Source of the DNA: Neoceratodus forsteri
Taxonomy: Eukaryota; Chordata; Ceratodontiformes; Ceratodontidae
DNA: 64,000 nt
Assembly (NCBI GenBank): GCA_016271365.2
Contig: CM057459.1
Coordinates: forward strand, 822,363,501 to 822,427,500
Direction of reading: 5' to 3'
Shown here: positions 44,335 through 55,423 of the stretch, in pieces
How positions within the stretch are numbered: the first letter of the stretch is position 1
How the letters are laid out: the number at the start of each line of letters is the position of its first letter
Made by a program: the position numbers and the translations under genes
Notes under the pieces: model-generated
Database searches by the model: none
What the model was told of the DNA's origin: nothing
What the model saw: the letters and a program-made list of their open reading frames with translations, nothing else

Positions 44335-44970
44335 CTACCCACCGTTCATTCTATTCAGCCTCACTATCCCTCCCTTTGTCTTTCTACGCTCGCTAATGTA
44401 CCTATAAAAGGTTTTATCCCCTTTCTTAACTGAGTTGGCTATCTTTTCCTCAGTTTGGGCCTTTGCTATTCTGACTTCCTTCCCTGCTTCCTTCTGCCTT
44501 AACTGGTGCAGCTCTCTGTCTTGCTCCTTCTTTGTTTCCTTATACTTCCGGAATGCTATCTTTTTCTTCCTGACTTTCACAGCCACCTCTATTGAGAACC
44601 ATAGTGGCTTTTTCTTTCATTTTGATTTGTTTATTTGCTTCACACAAAGGCTTGTTGCTTCTGTGATGGCAGTTTTGATGATTCCCCATTGTTGCTGCAC
44701 ACTTCCTTCTAGCCTGTTTGCTATTGCTTTTCTGAGGCACTCTCCCATCTTGCCAAAGTCAGCCCTCCTAAAGTCCAGTACCCTCACTTTTGTATGGCTT
44801 GACTCTGTAGCTGAGTTTAACATGAACCACACTGTTTGATGGTCACTTGTTCCCAGATGGCAACCCACTTCTAGATCTGAGATCCTCTCACTGCCCCCGT
44901 TTGTGAGTATGAGGTCTAAGATTGCTCCCTCACGAGTGGGTTCTGAAACTAGCTCTCTGAGGCCTGCCAC
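44335..44970 (-). pseudogene. CR1 B ORF2 linker
   Basis: The frame at 44970-44617 has LRELVSEPTREGAILDLILT, RISDLEVGCHLGTSDHQTVW (endonuclease SDH end), KVRVLDFRRADFGKMGECLR and TAITEATSLCVKQINK. The frame at 44586-44335 has KIAFRKYKETKKEQDRELHQ and ANSVKKGDKTFYRYISERRK. Both belong to the CR1 region between endonuclease and RT. A frameshift at about 44600 separates them. A further stretch to 44000 contains VDKAMGPDGIH-type residues in broken frame. Confidence 0.85.
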
Positions 44971-45024
44971 CTGTAGGGCATCAAGAATGGCCCTGCTCTT
45001 GGATGTTGCTGCAGCAAATGTGCT

Positions 45025-45669
45025 TCAGTTAACATCTGGCATATTCAGGTCTCCCGTCAACAGTATCTCCCCTTTCTCTGCCATTCTAAGAATGCCTTCT
45101 ATCATATCCTTGTCCATTCCTTCCCCCTGACATGGGGGTCTGTACACAGCCCCTGTGCAGATTGTGGTGCCCTTTCCAGTCTCCAAGGTGACCCACAGTG
45201 CCTCCTCTTCTCCCTGTTTACTGTTTTGTTCAGTTGCTTTTATCCTTTCCTTGACATAGAGAGCTACTCCTCCCCCTCTTCTCCCCTGTCTGTCTCTCCT
45301 GTAGGTTATGTAACCTGGTATGTTAACATCCCAGTCATGGTTCTCTGTGTACCATGTTTCTGTGACTGCTACAATATCCAGGCATCCCTCTTCCATCAAG
45401 GCCACCAGCTCAGGGAGCTTGTTGCCCAGACTACGGGCATTGGTACTTAATACCCTCCATTTCCTGATGGCCTTACTCCTTTTTTCCCCATCCCTGTCCT
45501 TCTTGCCTTTGTCACTTTCTCCATTTACCCCTGCCCTTCTCCCAATTGACACCTCTATGTTGGTGTTTGCCGCACTTACTACCGTGATTTTTTTGGGGGG
45601 GCTAGGATTTCTCTGCTCCTTTCCAGTGCCTACCCTCTTGGCTAGTTTAAATGTTTGCCAATGTAGCAT
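45025..45669 (-). pseudogene. CR1 B endonuclease
   Basis: This is a 214-codon frame. After a Lys-rich stretch it reads RKWRVLSTNARSLGNKLPEL, GCLDIVAVTETWYTENHDWD (catalytic Glu), NIPGYITYRRDRQGRRGGGV and ALYVKERI. It continues with LWVTLETGKGTTICTGAVYR, EMLRMAEKGEI-like residues and ILLTGDLNMPDVN (GDLN block with the catalytic Asp and Asn). It is one of the better preserved endonucleases in the window. The frame ends before the SDH block, which is in the neighbouring frame (44970-44617). Confidence 0.9.
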
Positions 45670-45832
45670 TTAAATCTATCACCTAGGATCCTGGTTCCCC
45701 TCCTGGATAGATGCAGCCCATCATGTCAGTATAGGCTTGCATCACTCCAGGTGGACCCCCAGTCCCCAATGAAGCCAAATCCCTGAGCTCCACACCAGTT
45801 TTTCAACCACTGATTGAATCCCATGGGGCTAG

Positions 45833-46743
45833 TGTTTGAACCCACTCGGGAGGGAGCAATCTTAGACCTGGTTCTCTCAAATAGGGATGGAGAAAGGATC
45901 TCAGATTTAGAAGTGGGTAGCCATGTGGGAACAAGCGACCACCAAACAGTGTAGTTCACAATAAACACAGCCGTAGAGTCAAGCCATATAAAAGCAAGAG
46001 TATTGGACTTTAGGAGGGCTGACTTTGGGAAAATGAGACAGTGCCTCAGAAAAGCACTAGCAAATGAGCAAGAAGTAGGGGTGGAGGAACAATGGGGAAT
46101 AATCAAAACAGCCATCACAGAGGCAATGAACCTTTGTGTGAAGAGAATCAATAAAACAAAATGAAGGAAAAAAACACTATGGTTCTCAAAAGAGGTGGCA
46201 GGAAAGGTTAAGGAGAAAAGGATAGCATTCAGGAAATATAAGGAAACACAGAAGGAGCAGGACAGAGATCTTTAACAGTTAAAGCAAAAGGAGGCAGGGA
46301 AGGCAGTCAGAATAGCAAAGGCCCAAACAGAGGAAAACATAGCCAATTCTGTTACAGAGGGGGATAAAACCTTTTATAGGTACATTAGGGAGCGAAGAAA
46401 GACCAAGGGAGGGAAACAGAGACTTAATAAAGGGGATGGAATGTGGGCAGAGGGTGATAGTGAAAAAGCACAGATACTGAACGAATATTTCTGCTCAGTA
46501 TTCACAACAGTGGAGGATGGGGAGGTACCTAAACCAAACAAGAGAAACAATCTTGATAGGGGGGTCAACACCAATCCATTCATAGAAGAAAGGGTTTTGA
46601 AAGAACTCTTGAAACTGAGGGTTGACAAAGCAATGGGGCCTGATGGGATTCACCCCAGAATTCTAAAAGAACTAAGGGTAGAACTAGTGACACCACTGAC
46701 TACTCTCTTTAACAAATCATGGGAGGATGGGGTGGTACCTTAG
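45833..46743 (+). pseudogene. CR1 A linker and RT start (resumed after CR1 B)
   Basis: From 45833 the plus strand reads LVFEPTREGAILDLVLSN, DLEVGSHVGTSDHQTV (SDH end of the endonuclease), ARVLDFRRADFGKM and KEKRIAFRKYKETQKEQDR. The open frame at 46441-46743 gives KAQILNEYFCSVFTTVEDGE, RVLKELLKLRVDKAMGPDGI and HPRILKELRVELVTPLTTLF. It stops at 46741 inside VP-DWR. Several stops (such as near 45953 and 46275) make the copy inactive. Confidence 0.88.
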
Positions 46744-46789
46744 GACTGGAGGAGGGTGGATGTGATTCCACTTCAAAAAAGAGGGAGCA

Positions 46790-48100
46790 GGGCATAGGCA
46801 GGAAACTACAGACCAGTTAGTTTGACCTTAGTGGTAGGGAAAATGTTGGAATCACTTCTGAAGGAAAGAATTGTTGAGTACCTAGAGGTCAGTGGGGCGC
46901 AGGACCCAAGGCAGCATTGATTCATAGTGGGAAGGTCTTGTCAGATGAATCTAGTAGATTTCTTTGACTGGGTGACCAAAGTAGTAGACCAGGGAGGGTC
47001 TGTGGATATGGCCTACCTAGATTTTAGCAAGGCATTTGACACAGTCCAACACAAAAGATTAATATACAAGTTAGCCAGCCTTGGAGTGGTTCCCAAGGTA
47101 GTAGTCTGGGTAAAAAATTGGCTGGACAACAGGGCACAAAGGGTAATAGTAAACAAAGTCCACAGTGAAGAAAGGAGGGTAACTAGTGGGGTACCACAGG
47201 GTTCAGTACTGGGACCGGTTCTCTTTAATGTCTTCATGTGACATCGGAGAACACCTGGAAGTAAAAATAACTCTCTTTGTAGATAACACAAAGATCTGCA
47301 ACAGGGCTGATACACAAGGTGGGGAAGGTGGGGTGGAAAGGATGAAAAGGGACTTGGCAAGGTTGGAGGAATGGTCAAATGTATGGCAGCTCAGATTTAA
47401 TGCAAAGAAGTGCAAAGTAATGCACCTGGGAAACAAAAACCCAGGGCAAGAGTACACAATGGGGGTGAGATACTAACAACAACAAAAATCGAAAGGGACC
47501 TAGGAGTAATTATATCAGATGACCTAAAGGTGGGCATGCAATGTGAGAAGGCATTAATGGTGGCTGGTTAGATACTGGGCTGCATAGGGAGAAGCATCAA
47601 CAGTAGAAAACAGGAAGTTGTTATCCACCTCTACAGACAGTTGGTGAGACCCCATCTGGAGTACTGCATGTAGTTCTGGAGACCCCATCTATGCAAAGAC
47701 ATAGACAGAGTGGAGGCTGTTCAGAGGAAGGCAACCAAAATGGTACAGGGTCTACACCAGAAGACATATGAAGAGAGAGACTACAGCAGCCTAATATGTA
47801 TATCCTCAAGGAAAGGAGGGAGAAGGGGAACATGATAGAAACTTTAAAGTACCTCAAGGGAATTAACAAAGTCCAAGAGGGTAGCATCTTTCAGAAAAAG
47901 AGATGTACAAGTACAAGAGCAACAATTCAAAGATAGATGGGGACAGCTCAGAGGTAATGTTGGAAAGTATTTTTTTACGGAAAGGGTTGTGGATGCATGG
48001 AATAGCCTTCCTGAAGAGGTCATGTAGTCGAGAACAGTGGGAGAATTCAAAAATGCCTGGGACAGACATAAAGCAATTCTAGTGGGTGAGGGTGGGTAGG
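46790..48100 (+). pseudogene. CR1 A reverse transcriptase and C-terminus
   Basis: The frame at 46927-47241 has [40 protein letters not shown] (first catalytic Asp) and [21 protein letters not shown] frameshift and a stop at 47239 follow. The next frame (47186-47476) has VKITLFVDNTKICNRADTQG. The family catalytic FADD reads FVDN here, so both the motif and its second Asp are altered. Later broken frames give DLKVGMQCEKALMVAG, TRPHLEYC-like and RVVDAWNSLPEEV-like residues to about 48050. Confidence 0.88.
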
Positions 48101-48304
48101 AAGAAGTAAGCTGTTGGTTAACTAGAATCTGCAGCTTATCTATAAGGTAGGGAAATGAGCAGACTAGGTGGGCCAAGCGGTCCTTATCTGCCATTAAATT
48201 CTATGTTTGTCTATTTCTTTAGCAATGATGGGGTTCTGAAAGTTGTTATTTTTTAGCAACTGGGATGGGTTAGTGTAAGGGGGGGTCTCTTTGACTTGTG
48301 CATC

Positions 48305-50002
48305 TGGCACCCCTTCACACATCGACCTACCTTAGGGTTGGCCTCTGTTCTTTTGGGTGCAGTATACAAATAGGGTAACAGGAACAGATTTTTTTGCCTT
48401 CACCTGGGGCATGGAGATAGAAAGGTTACCCAATGTGGCCTTAACCCCAACCCCCCCAGGAAAAAATGCATTTCCCTTCCACACACACAGTTAGATTGTC
48501 CCCACACAATATAAATACACAAAAATCTATAACCATGGACCAATGTTATAAAGTAAACTAACCTGTAGGTTTCAGGGGGTATTGAGGAAGAACACAAGTT
48601 AGTGGTACCACTCTGGTTACAGCAGTCTGCCATGGAGCAATGGCTACGTGCTGGAGATTCCAAGCAGGTGGTGGATTCTTCACTCGTGATCAGTATTTCA
48701 TCATCTTTGCCCCATAGATTATTAACAATCTTCACCTCTAAAACCTTTTGTCATCTTCACACTTCTGTCCTTTTGTCATCTTCACCACACGGGCCTTTCT
48801 TCATCTTCCAAGAGGACCATACAGGCTTGTAGTCACCCCAAGCATTCAAGGCACACAGCTTCCCTGGAACTTAAACACAGTTGGGCTTATAACAGTCTCA
48901 GTCCCAGCACAAATATTGTTTCTTCCTGACTGGCAAACAGTTCAAACAGTCAAAATCAGGTTAAAGCGCAACAATTATAGCACAGCAGTTCAGATAAAAT
49001 CTACTGGGAAAACCAAACCAGTAGTTCATTTCAAATTCCCACTGGGGAAGCTGGGCTAGTAGGCAGTCTGCCTCAAGGGTTTTTCTGGGCTCTGAGGGGC
49101 CTAACTGCACCAAAGCTGGCCTGCTGGCTTATGCAGCCCTCCAACACAGTCCTCATCTCTAGCTTCTAGCTGGAACTCCTTCCAGATGCTAGGGAATAGT
49201 CCCTTATATGACAGACCATTCCTCCTCACCTGATTGGCCAGTCTTTTCCTGAGCTCTTGAGGGTGCCCTCGTACCCCTTCCTAGCACACGTGATGGCAGG
49301 GAGAATACTGGGGGCTGCCATATTTATTTACGTTATGCTGTCTTGCTAAGACAGCCTGTAATTTTTAGTAAAAACACATCCAGGGACTGTTTAATATATG
49401 CCCTGGTCCCACTTGCCTAGATGGTACCAGGGAAACCCCTATTTTGACTGCAGGGAGCCCTGGCTGTTGGGGCTCTTCAAAGAAAAGGCACCCTTTCCAT
49501 GTCAATTTGGTGCTATGGTTGCATATGAGCACCTCGCTATCACAGCTCCCAGTCCCACTGGCAGCTATGGGACTGGAATACCTTCCTGATTGTGCCATTG
49601 CACCTGGAGATGCTTAAACACTTAATTCCCAGCTCTGCTGCCTGCCCTGGAGCTGAAAACATTATTTAATTACAGATGAATGACCAAAACGTTTCCCTGG
49701 GAGCCGCAGCTCCTTTAAGTTGCTGCACAAATGCCAGAACCTGCATGCATGGCCATATTGGAAACAGCACCGCCCATCCAGAAACACCTGAAACAAGGGG
49801 AAACAAACTCCCCCCCAGCTCTGGGAGGCATAAACAACAAAAAAGGATCTCGGACCCAGTTTCTCTATGGGGCCAAGGAACAGAGATATCCGGTGGCAGC
49901 AGCCATGAAGAACGGAAGCCCTGCAGTCCAGATTTAGCAGTTCAGGGGATCAGAGGCAGAAACAGCAACTCCAAGGGGAAGACTGGGCCATATCCCACAT
50001 CA
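48305..50002 (-). repeat. 3' LTR of the gypsy element
   Basis: It aligns over its whole length with 59896-62127, starting TGGCACCCCTTCACAC and ending CCATATCCCACATCA. It lacks about 465 bp present in the other LTR after AGTAAACTAAC (about 48560), and has only a short ACACACACA where the other has a long CA/CG tract. Read on the minus strand, the LTR begins TGATGTGGG. An AATAAA is visible on the minus strand near 49325, a candidate polyadenylation signal. Confidence 0.88.
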
Positions 50003-50035
50003 GGTATGCCCCACAAGGGGATCACATCTTACGTA

Positions 50036-50049
50036 CCCCCTCCCCCCCA
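50036..50049 (-). promoter_or_regulatory. Candidate polypurine tract
   Basis: On the minus strand this is a G-rich purine run (GGGGGGGAGGGGG) upstream of the 3' LTR. A polypurine tract normally touches the LTR, but here it is about 33 bases away from where LTR homology ends. That suggests the true LTR edge may lie at about 50035 and that the other LTR has lost its outermost bases. Confidence 0.45.
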
Positions 50050-50208
50050 CAATCTTGGCATCTTCGACAAAACACTGCCTGAAAGTTCATATAATTCCAA
50101 GTCCCAAGTGGCAGCATACACTATTAGTCTTTTAGGAATATTTCTATCTAAACAATCAGTTCATAACTATTGAGCCATTTCAAACATTACAGCATTATTT
50201 TACATTGT

Positions 50209-50640
50209 CTAACTAGCCACCAGTATCTTGTGTATCAAATATGCATCAGCTTTAACACACCTAACTGTATTAGCAGTACATTTGGCATCAGTTTTAACCC
50301 AGTTAGACATATTATCAGTACGTTTTCCAAAACCAACATACAATTCAGTATGGTAACAGTCAATAATGGACATGGAATAAATGATGGACACCATGTACTT
50401 ATGCACCACTTGTATAGGGATTTCAGAGGAATCACCAGGGAGGTGGAAAGTTAATTTCATGGGTGATTTACAGACTCTAGTATACATCTGGGGTACTATT
50501 GCATCTTCCATAGCAATAGGGTGCATGCTGCCCTCTTCCAGCTCTGTGTCCTGCACAGGGGCCTGGTCTGGAACAGCAAGTGTCCAGTCAGTCTTTGTTG
50601 AAAAGCCTTCCGTCAGTGCTTTTACATTCATCAGTCAAAG
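50209..50640 (-). pseudogene. Gypsy pol C-terminal tail, unassigned
   Basis: A 140-codon frame downstream of the integrase C-terminal domain begins MNVKALTEGFSTKTDWTLAV and is acidic early on (DTELEEGSM). Position and continuity suggest a pol tail. I recognise no domain. Confidence 0.45.
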
Positions 50641-50729
50641 GTGAGCTGTCATTTGTGGCAGGCAGTGGAACCAGGTCATTGCACATTGTGCTGTCAGGAG
50701 ATGTTGGTGCCATCTTTTCACTGACTTGT

Positions 50730-50987
50730 TTATGATTTCTGGTTCTGGCATGCCTCGGCCCCGACTCTATTATATTCTTGGAATGGCTTGAGCTGACCAA
50801 TAGTTAGAAAGTGATTACTGTGATCCATTTTAATAATCTCCCAACCATGTTCTTGATGAATGCAGTACAAAGGTAAATCAGTTAACTTTTCCAGGACATC
50901 ATAAGGTTCAGAAGACCAGTGGTCAGCTATCTTGTGCTTTCCATGGAGGCCAAGATTTCTGAGGAGAACTCCATCTCCATCTTGCAA
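50730..50987 (-). pseudogene. Integrase C-terminal domain remnant
   Basis: The frame shows GDGVLLRNLGLHGKHKIADH followed by WSSEPYDVLEKLTDLPLYCI. This is the GDxVLLRNxGxxGKHKLxDRW...PYxV pattern of vertebrate Ty3/gypsy integrase C-termini, thought to contact DNA. It is separated from the catalytic core by broken frames (about 51000-51310). Confidence 0.85.
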
Positions 50988-51309
50988 ATCTTAGTGATCA
51001 CTTTCTGGTCATACTGAAATTTATTAACAGCGCTAACTTTACCAGTGGCTTCTGCAGCCAATTAACATTCTTCTTCTTTTAGTTGCTTCTTGAGGTGTTT
51101 AACATATTCAAGGTAGGACACTTTTGAGTTTTCACCAGAAGACACTCCAAAAGCTTGGTCAATTGGCAGATGGGCTTTTCAACGAAACATTAACAGGTAT
51201 GGAGAAGCATCTGTAGCACTATTTCAGGCACAAGTGTAGGCATGCACCAACCTGGGAATGTGCTGACTCCAATTTCTTTTCTGTTCTGGATCCCATGTTC
51301 CTAGCATGT

Positions 51310-51790
51310 TTAACAAGGTGCAATTAAATCTTTCTGGTTGGGGTCCCCTTGAGTATGGTAGAGAGTGGTGTGTGAATGCTGGATGCCATATGCAGCGAGA
51401 AATTCTCTTACTAGATGCCTCAGAATGTTGGGACCTTGATTGCAGTGAATAAACTGGTATATACCATAATGAGTTACAAACTCCTTGAGGTTCTGCACAA
51501 CAGTCCAGGCTGTCAGATATTTTGTTGGGTAGACCTGTGCATATCTTGTAAAGTTGTCAGTGATTACTAGAATGTGGCTACAACCTTTACTATCTGGTTC
51601 CAGTGACAAAGAAATCCATTCAGGCCAGTTCCACAGATTCACCGGTGTTAATGTCCAAAAGTGGTGCTGCTTTTCAGGGCAAAGTCTTTCTCTGGACACA
51701 CATGGCACAATTTTTGCAGTGCTTTTCCACATTGGATACCATTCTGGGCCAATAGAATCAGCTTTTCATAAAGTTTAAGGTACGCTTGAA
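51310..51790 (-). pseudogene. Integrase catalytic core remnant
   Basis: A CxxC segment (about 51735-51700, VPCVSRERLCPEK) is followed by the core: WNWPEWISLSLEPDSKGCSH, ILVITDNFTRYAQVYPTKYL, HYGIYQFIHCNQGPNI and LAAYGIQHSHTTLYHTQGDP. The expected first catalytic Asp (MDFLSLE in related elements) is Ile here (WISLSLE). The second Asp site (HSDQG in relatives) reads HCNQG. Both are therefore lost. The protein would insert element DNA into the genome, but this copy cannot. Confidence 0.88.
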
Positions 51791-52261
51791 CCTGAGGTGC
51801 TCCATGTGATCATGAAGTGCTCTAAGAAAGACTTTGTGGTACTTTCAGAGCAGTTCCAACTGGTTATAGGGGACAATTGTTTTTGGCTCTAGTACAGTTC
51901 AGAAAACCAGTCCATCTTTCAAGGACAACTTGCTCCACTCTTTCAAAAAAATTAAAACATCAGGATGATTAGTTGGCACTTTATCTGGGCACTCTCCTTT
52001 TCCTAAAGCTGAGATTACCCCTCTCATTTCAAAATCCTGTCAATGCAACCATCTTTGTTATCCGTTTTGGCTGGGGAAAATGACTGATGTCCAAACCCTC
52101 AAAGTTGTAATAGATTTCAGGTATAGCATCAGGGTGGGATCCCAAAGCATCAATGGCTCTGGTGTGATGAACAGGTGTCTCACTATCTGAGTCCACATAT
52201 TTTGCACATACACAGTTGCAAGGGTCATATGAATCTATTGGCTCCCCTCTGGAGGGTGAGG

Positions 52262-52545
52262 TCAGCTAGGGAGATGGGCAGCATCTGTATTGTTCAGGTC
52301 CTTCCAATATTCTAGGGTATAGTCATACATGGAAAGGGCAGACAGCCAATGGTGACCAGCCACATCAACCTTAGTAGTGGTGTTGATGTGGGTAAGATAA
52401 TTGTTGTCAGTTCTTAACATAAATTTGGCCCCACAAAGGTAGTTATGAAACTGATCTGTGATGGCCAATTTTAAAGCTAGAAACTCTAGCTTGTGCACTG
52501 GGTAGTTATTTTACTGGGCATCAGGCTGTGACTTGTGAATGCAAC
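52262..52545 (-). pseudogene. RNase H domain remnant
   Basis: The frame reads VHKLEFLALKLAITDQFHNY (HxLEFLALKWAVxExFxxYL in the family), LCGAKFMLRTDNNYLTHINT (TDNNPLTY site) and VDVAGHHWLSALSMYDYTLE, then a degraded DADALSR end (NTDAAHLPS). It lies directly downstream of RT, as expected. The enzyme degrades the RNA strand of the RNA-DNA hybrid during copying. Confidence 0.9.
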
Positions 52546-52839
52546 TGACCTCAGTCCCTCAATGTACTCTTCATATAGGACTGTTCCCAGCCCATCCACA
52601 CTGGCAACCATATGTAAGAAATAGTGTTTAGTGAGATCAGCAAATGCTAACACAGGAGCTTCAGTAAGTCTCTTAATTGTATCTCAGAATGCATTTTCTC
52701 AGTCTTGATTCCATCAATCCCCAAATAGCTCATTAATCTATAGTAGTATTTCTTTGAGGATGTCTCTTTCCCCTTCTGCTTCTTGTACTTGGTAGGGAGT
52801 TACCCCTGCAGTAAATTTGCAAGTGGTCGGACAACATTA

Positions 52840-53410
52840 GAAAAATCCTAGACAAATCTCCAGTAATAACTGCAGAAATCACGAAAGAACTGAAATGTTT
52901 TCAGATTATGGAGCCTAGGCCATGTATTGAGGACCTTGACCATGTCAGGGTCGGTTTGGACACCTTCTGCTGAAACAATTTGCCCAAATTATTTTACAGA
53001 GGGTTGACAGAATAGACATTTGTCAATTGATACTTTGAGTCCAGATTCAACAAGTCTGTCCTGAACCTTCATTAGACATTCTTCATGTTCCTCTAGGGTG
53101 CATCCAAAAAACAATCATCCAAATAGACTATTACTTGTAGCAGACTCATGTCTCTCAAGGCTTTTTCCATCAACCATTTGAAAGCGGCCAGTGCCCTCAG
53201 GAAACCTTGTCGCATACGTTCAAACTGATTAAATCACAGTGGGCAAATGAATGTGTATTTTTCTTTGTCCTCTTCATCTATTGGATACAGTATCTGGTAA
53301 TACCCACTTCAAAGATCCAGTACAGAAAATCCTTTATTGCCACTGACAGAGGCCAGAGCATCCTCCACATGAGGTACAGTACTGTTCTGTAATAGTGCGC
53401 TTGTTCAAAG
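52840..53410 (-). pseudogene. Gypsy reverse transcriptase remnant (YLDD box)
   Basis: The minus-strand reading in one main frame broken by stops shows VEDALASVSGNKGFSVLDL, SGYYQI, DEEDKEKYTFICPL, FNQFERMRQGFLRALAAF and KWLMEKALRDMSLLQVIVYL, with YLDD at about 53112-53130. It continues to a KYQLTNVYSVNPL segment. These are the RT blocks of vertebrate Ty3/gypsy elements (FSVLDLRSGYYQI, FQFERMPQG, LVYLDD). The catalytic YLDD is retained while stops such as the one after VLDL inactivate the frame. Confidence 0.9.
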
Positions 53411-54040
53411 TCCAGTAGTCAGTGCAAAGGTGGGCAGCCCCATTCTACGTTTTGGTTACCAAAATGAGGGATGCATAAGGAATTCTGGATTTGGATATGA
53501 TACCAGTGGCTAATAACTCTTGTAAGAGGTTGTGAACATCTTCCACATCTGCTGGAGCTAGACATCGGGAACTTTCTTGAAAGGGTCATTTGTAATTTAG
53601 ATGTATTTTATGATCTTCACCTCAAAGGCATCCAAAATCAAACTCATTGATGGAAAAGACATTAGCCCTGTCTGCTAATTTTTGTCATAATTTCTGCTTG
53701 TAAGCATTGGGTAGTAGTGAGTCTCAAAAATCAAACAAGTTATGATCAAGCCTCTTACTAGTGACTTGGTTCAGAGCCATCAGTCATACCACTTCTGCTT
53801 GATAGACATGTGCTAAGATCCATCCTTTCCAAATAGTTACTTCACTGTGAGTCTCATTAATCAACAGGACATTAATCTTCTGCTCTTCTGTAGATGTATT
53901 GGGGGGGGGAGGCTGGCACCTTTCCTCTCTCTAGTAGCAGGCTATCCAGTCACTCACCATTGGAAGGAGTGTCCACAATTTAAGCAAGGCTTCTAGAGGG
54001 TGACTCAAATTCCCACCAAGGCAGAATTTTCAGGCCTTTT
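53411..54040 (-). other. Gypsy protease/RT spacer, not resolved
   Basis: The interval between the gag zinc knuckle and RT should hold the aspartic protease. A fragment LAWIVDTPSNGEWLDS-like in broken frame (about 53985-53930) may be its remnant, but I see no convincing D-T/S-G. Confidence 0.35.
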
Positions 54041-55126
54041 GCAATATCTTCTTCGGTGCCTGTCTTCACCACAACAGTAGCAGAGAAACCCATCACTACT
54101 GGCAGAATTTACTTCTCAAGCTTTGGCGGGGAAAACGATTGGCCTGTGTAGTATCTCCAACCCCCTGAGGATGGACTTTCAGTCAATTCTTTCACTTGTT
54201 TCTTCAACTACTCAGTTTCAGTGTTGTCTTGTCAAGGAAAGCCATTGCTTATAGGGGTCTCTGTTTTTCTCAGATGTGCTACCGTTGGTCCTTGTTGTGC
54301 AGCTCTATCCTCTTCCTCTCTCACCTCATGCATCATTTCACCATAGGAAGGGGATTACTCAGCCATTCCTCCAATTGCAACTTTGTCACAAGTGTTTCTG
54401 AGTGTCCACCATCTTCTAGGACTTGTTCCAACTGCAGCCTATTCATGACTTAGGCAATCACTTCTCCCTTACAGTAGGGTCTCTGTATGAATTGCTCAAG
54501 ATGTATCAGGTATTCAGACAGCTTTTCATCTTCTCATTGTATGGTCCCTTGCAGATTTCTTAGGATGGGTGTGCCACTGTCAGTGCTCCAGAACATTCCC
54601 TTCCGGGTATTGAGGTACATTTGGGCAGTAGCATCAGGTCGCGTAGCTTGCAAAGCTCCAATGTCGTAGATAGCAGGTTCTCTCAAAATTTCCCACAGCC
54701 AGCGTCTCTTCACGGCTTCAGGACACTGGTGATCTTGCAGCATTGGGGTGGCTTGACCCATCCATGTTTCCAAGTCATCTTTCATGGGTAGAATTGTTTT
54801 TTTTTCCCAGAGAAGGGTTTTAGCTTCGGTTGGACCCTGTTCCTCTCCCTGGTGCACATGCAGAAAACCAAGCTGGGGGTTGATCTGCTGGGGTGACACT
54901 GCCAGACTTATATATTTCTTGTACTTCTTGGGGAGTCTTCCCCTTTGACTTCACCCATGATTCAAACTTCACTTTGAAGTCATCTGCATCTCAGAGACCC
55001 TTGGGCATTTCCTTGGAATTGTTTTGAGTCACTATGGTCCAGATGGATCCATCCCCCCTTGGGGAGAAAGTGGTAGGCCACTTGGCAACATCAATTTCAT
55101 TATCCCTCTTGATTAAAACAAAGACA
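54041..55126 (-). pseudogene. Gypsy gag remnant with zinc knuckle
   Basis: From CR1 C downward, the minus strand gives VLIKRDNEIDVAKWPTTFSP, IWTIVTQNNSKEMPKGLR and KSKGKTPQEVQEIYKSGS. The open frame at 54899-54534 follows (MSPQQINPQLGFLHVHQGEE, WMGQATPMLQDHQ). Later broken frames contain a short coiled coil (LKKQVKELTE) and, at 54046-54085, CYCCGEDRHRRRYC. That matches a CX2CX4HX4C zinc knuckle, the nucleocapsid-type RNA-binding motif. The family protein forms the particle that packages element RNA. Confidence 0.75.
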
Positions 55127-55423
55127 CATAGAAACATAGAATTTGACGGCAGATAAGGACCGCTTGGCCCACCTAGTCTGCCCATTTCCCTACCTGACAG
55201 ATAAGCTGCAGATTCTAGTTAATCAACAGCTTACTTCCTCTTGCCTCCCACTAGAATTGCCTTATGCCTGTCCCATGCATTCTTGAATTCTCCCACTGTT
55301 CCTGACTCCACAACCTCCTCAGGAAGGCTGTTTCATGCATTCACAACTCTCTTTGTGAAAAAAATACTTTCTAACATTACCTCTAAGCTGTCCCCCCTCT
55401 ATCTTCAAATTGTGCCCCCTTGT

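Larger units (their letters stand above)
42602..45827 (-). mobile_element. CR1 LINE B, minus strand, inserted in CR1 A
   Basis: The 3' end is at 42602 (reverse reading ...GTCTATGTTTCTATGTTTC, a CR1-type octamer tail). The 5' end is at 45827, truncated within the ORF1 esterase C-terminal part. Flanking GCTAG at 42597-42601 and 45828-45832 is the target duplication. Its removal on paper rejoins the CR1 A endonuclease frame exactly across the junction. It is about 3.2 kb long. Its conserved blocks are less interrupted than those of CR1 A, consistent with a younger age. Confidence 0.92.
40796..48216 (+). mobile_element. CR1 LINE A, plus strand, split by CR1 B
   Basis: The element spans 40796-42601 and 45833-48216, about 4.2 kb without the insert. 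It contains ORF1 with an esterase-like motif, ORF2 endonuclease, linker, RT and C-terminus. It ends with AAATTCTATGTTTGTCTATT, a form of the ATTCTATG-type octamer tail characteristic of CR1. Compared with CR1 C it lacks about the first 250 bp, so it is slightly 5'-truncated. Target duplication CTTTAG. Many stops show it is inactive. Confidence 0.9.

Noticed and set aside
50209..50640. Envelope gene of the gypsy element
   Set aside because: The frame lacks a signal peptide, membrane anchor or Cys pattern, and it directly follows pol. I left it as an unassigned pol tail.
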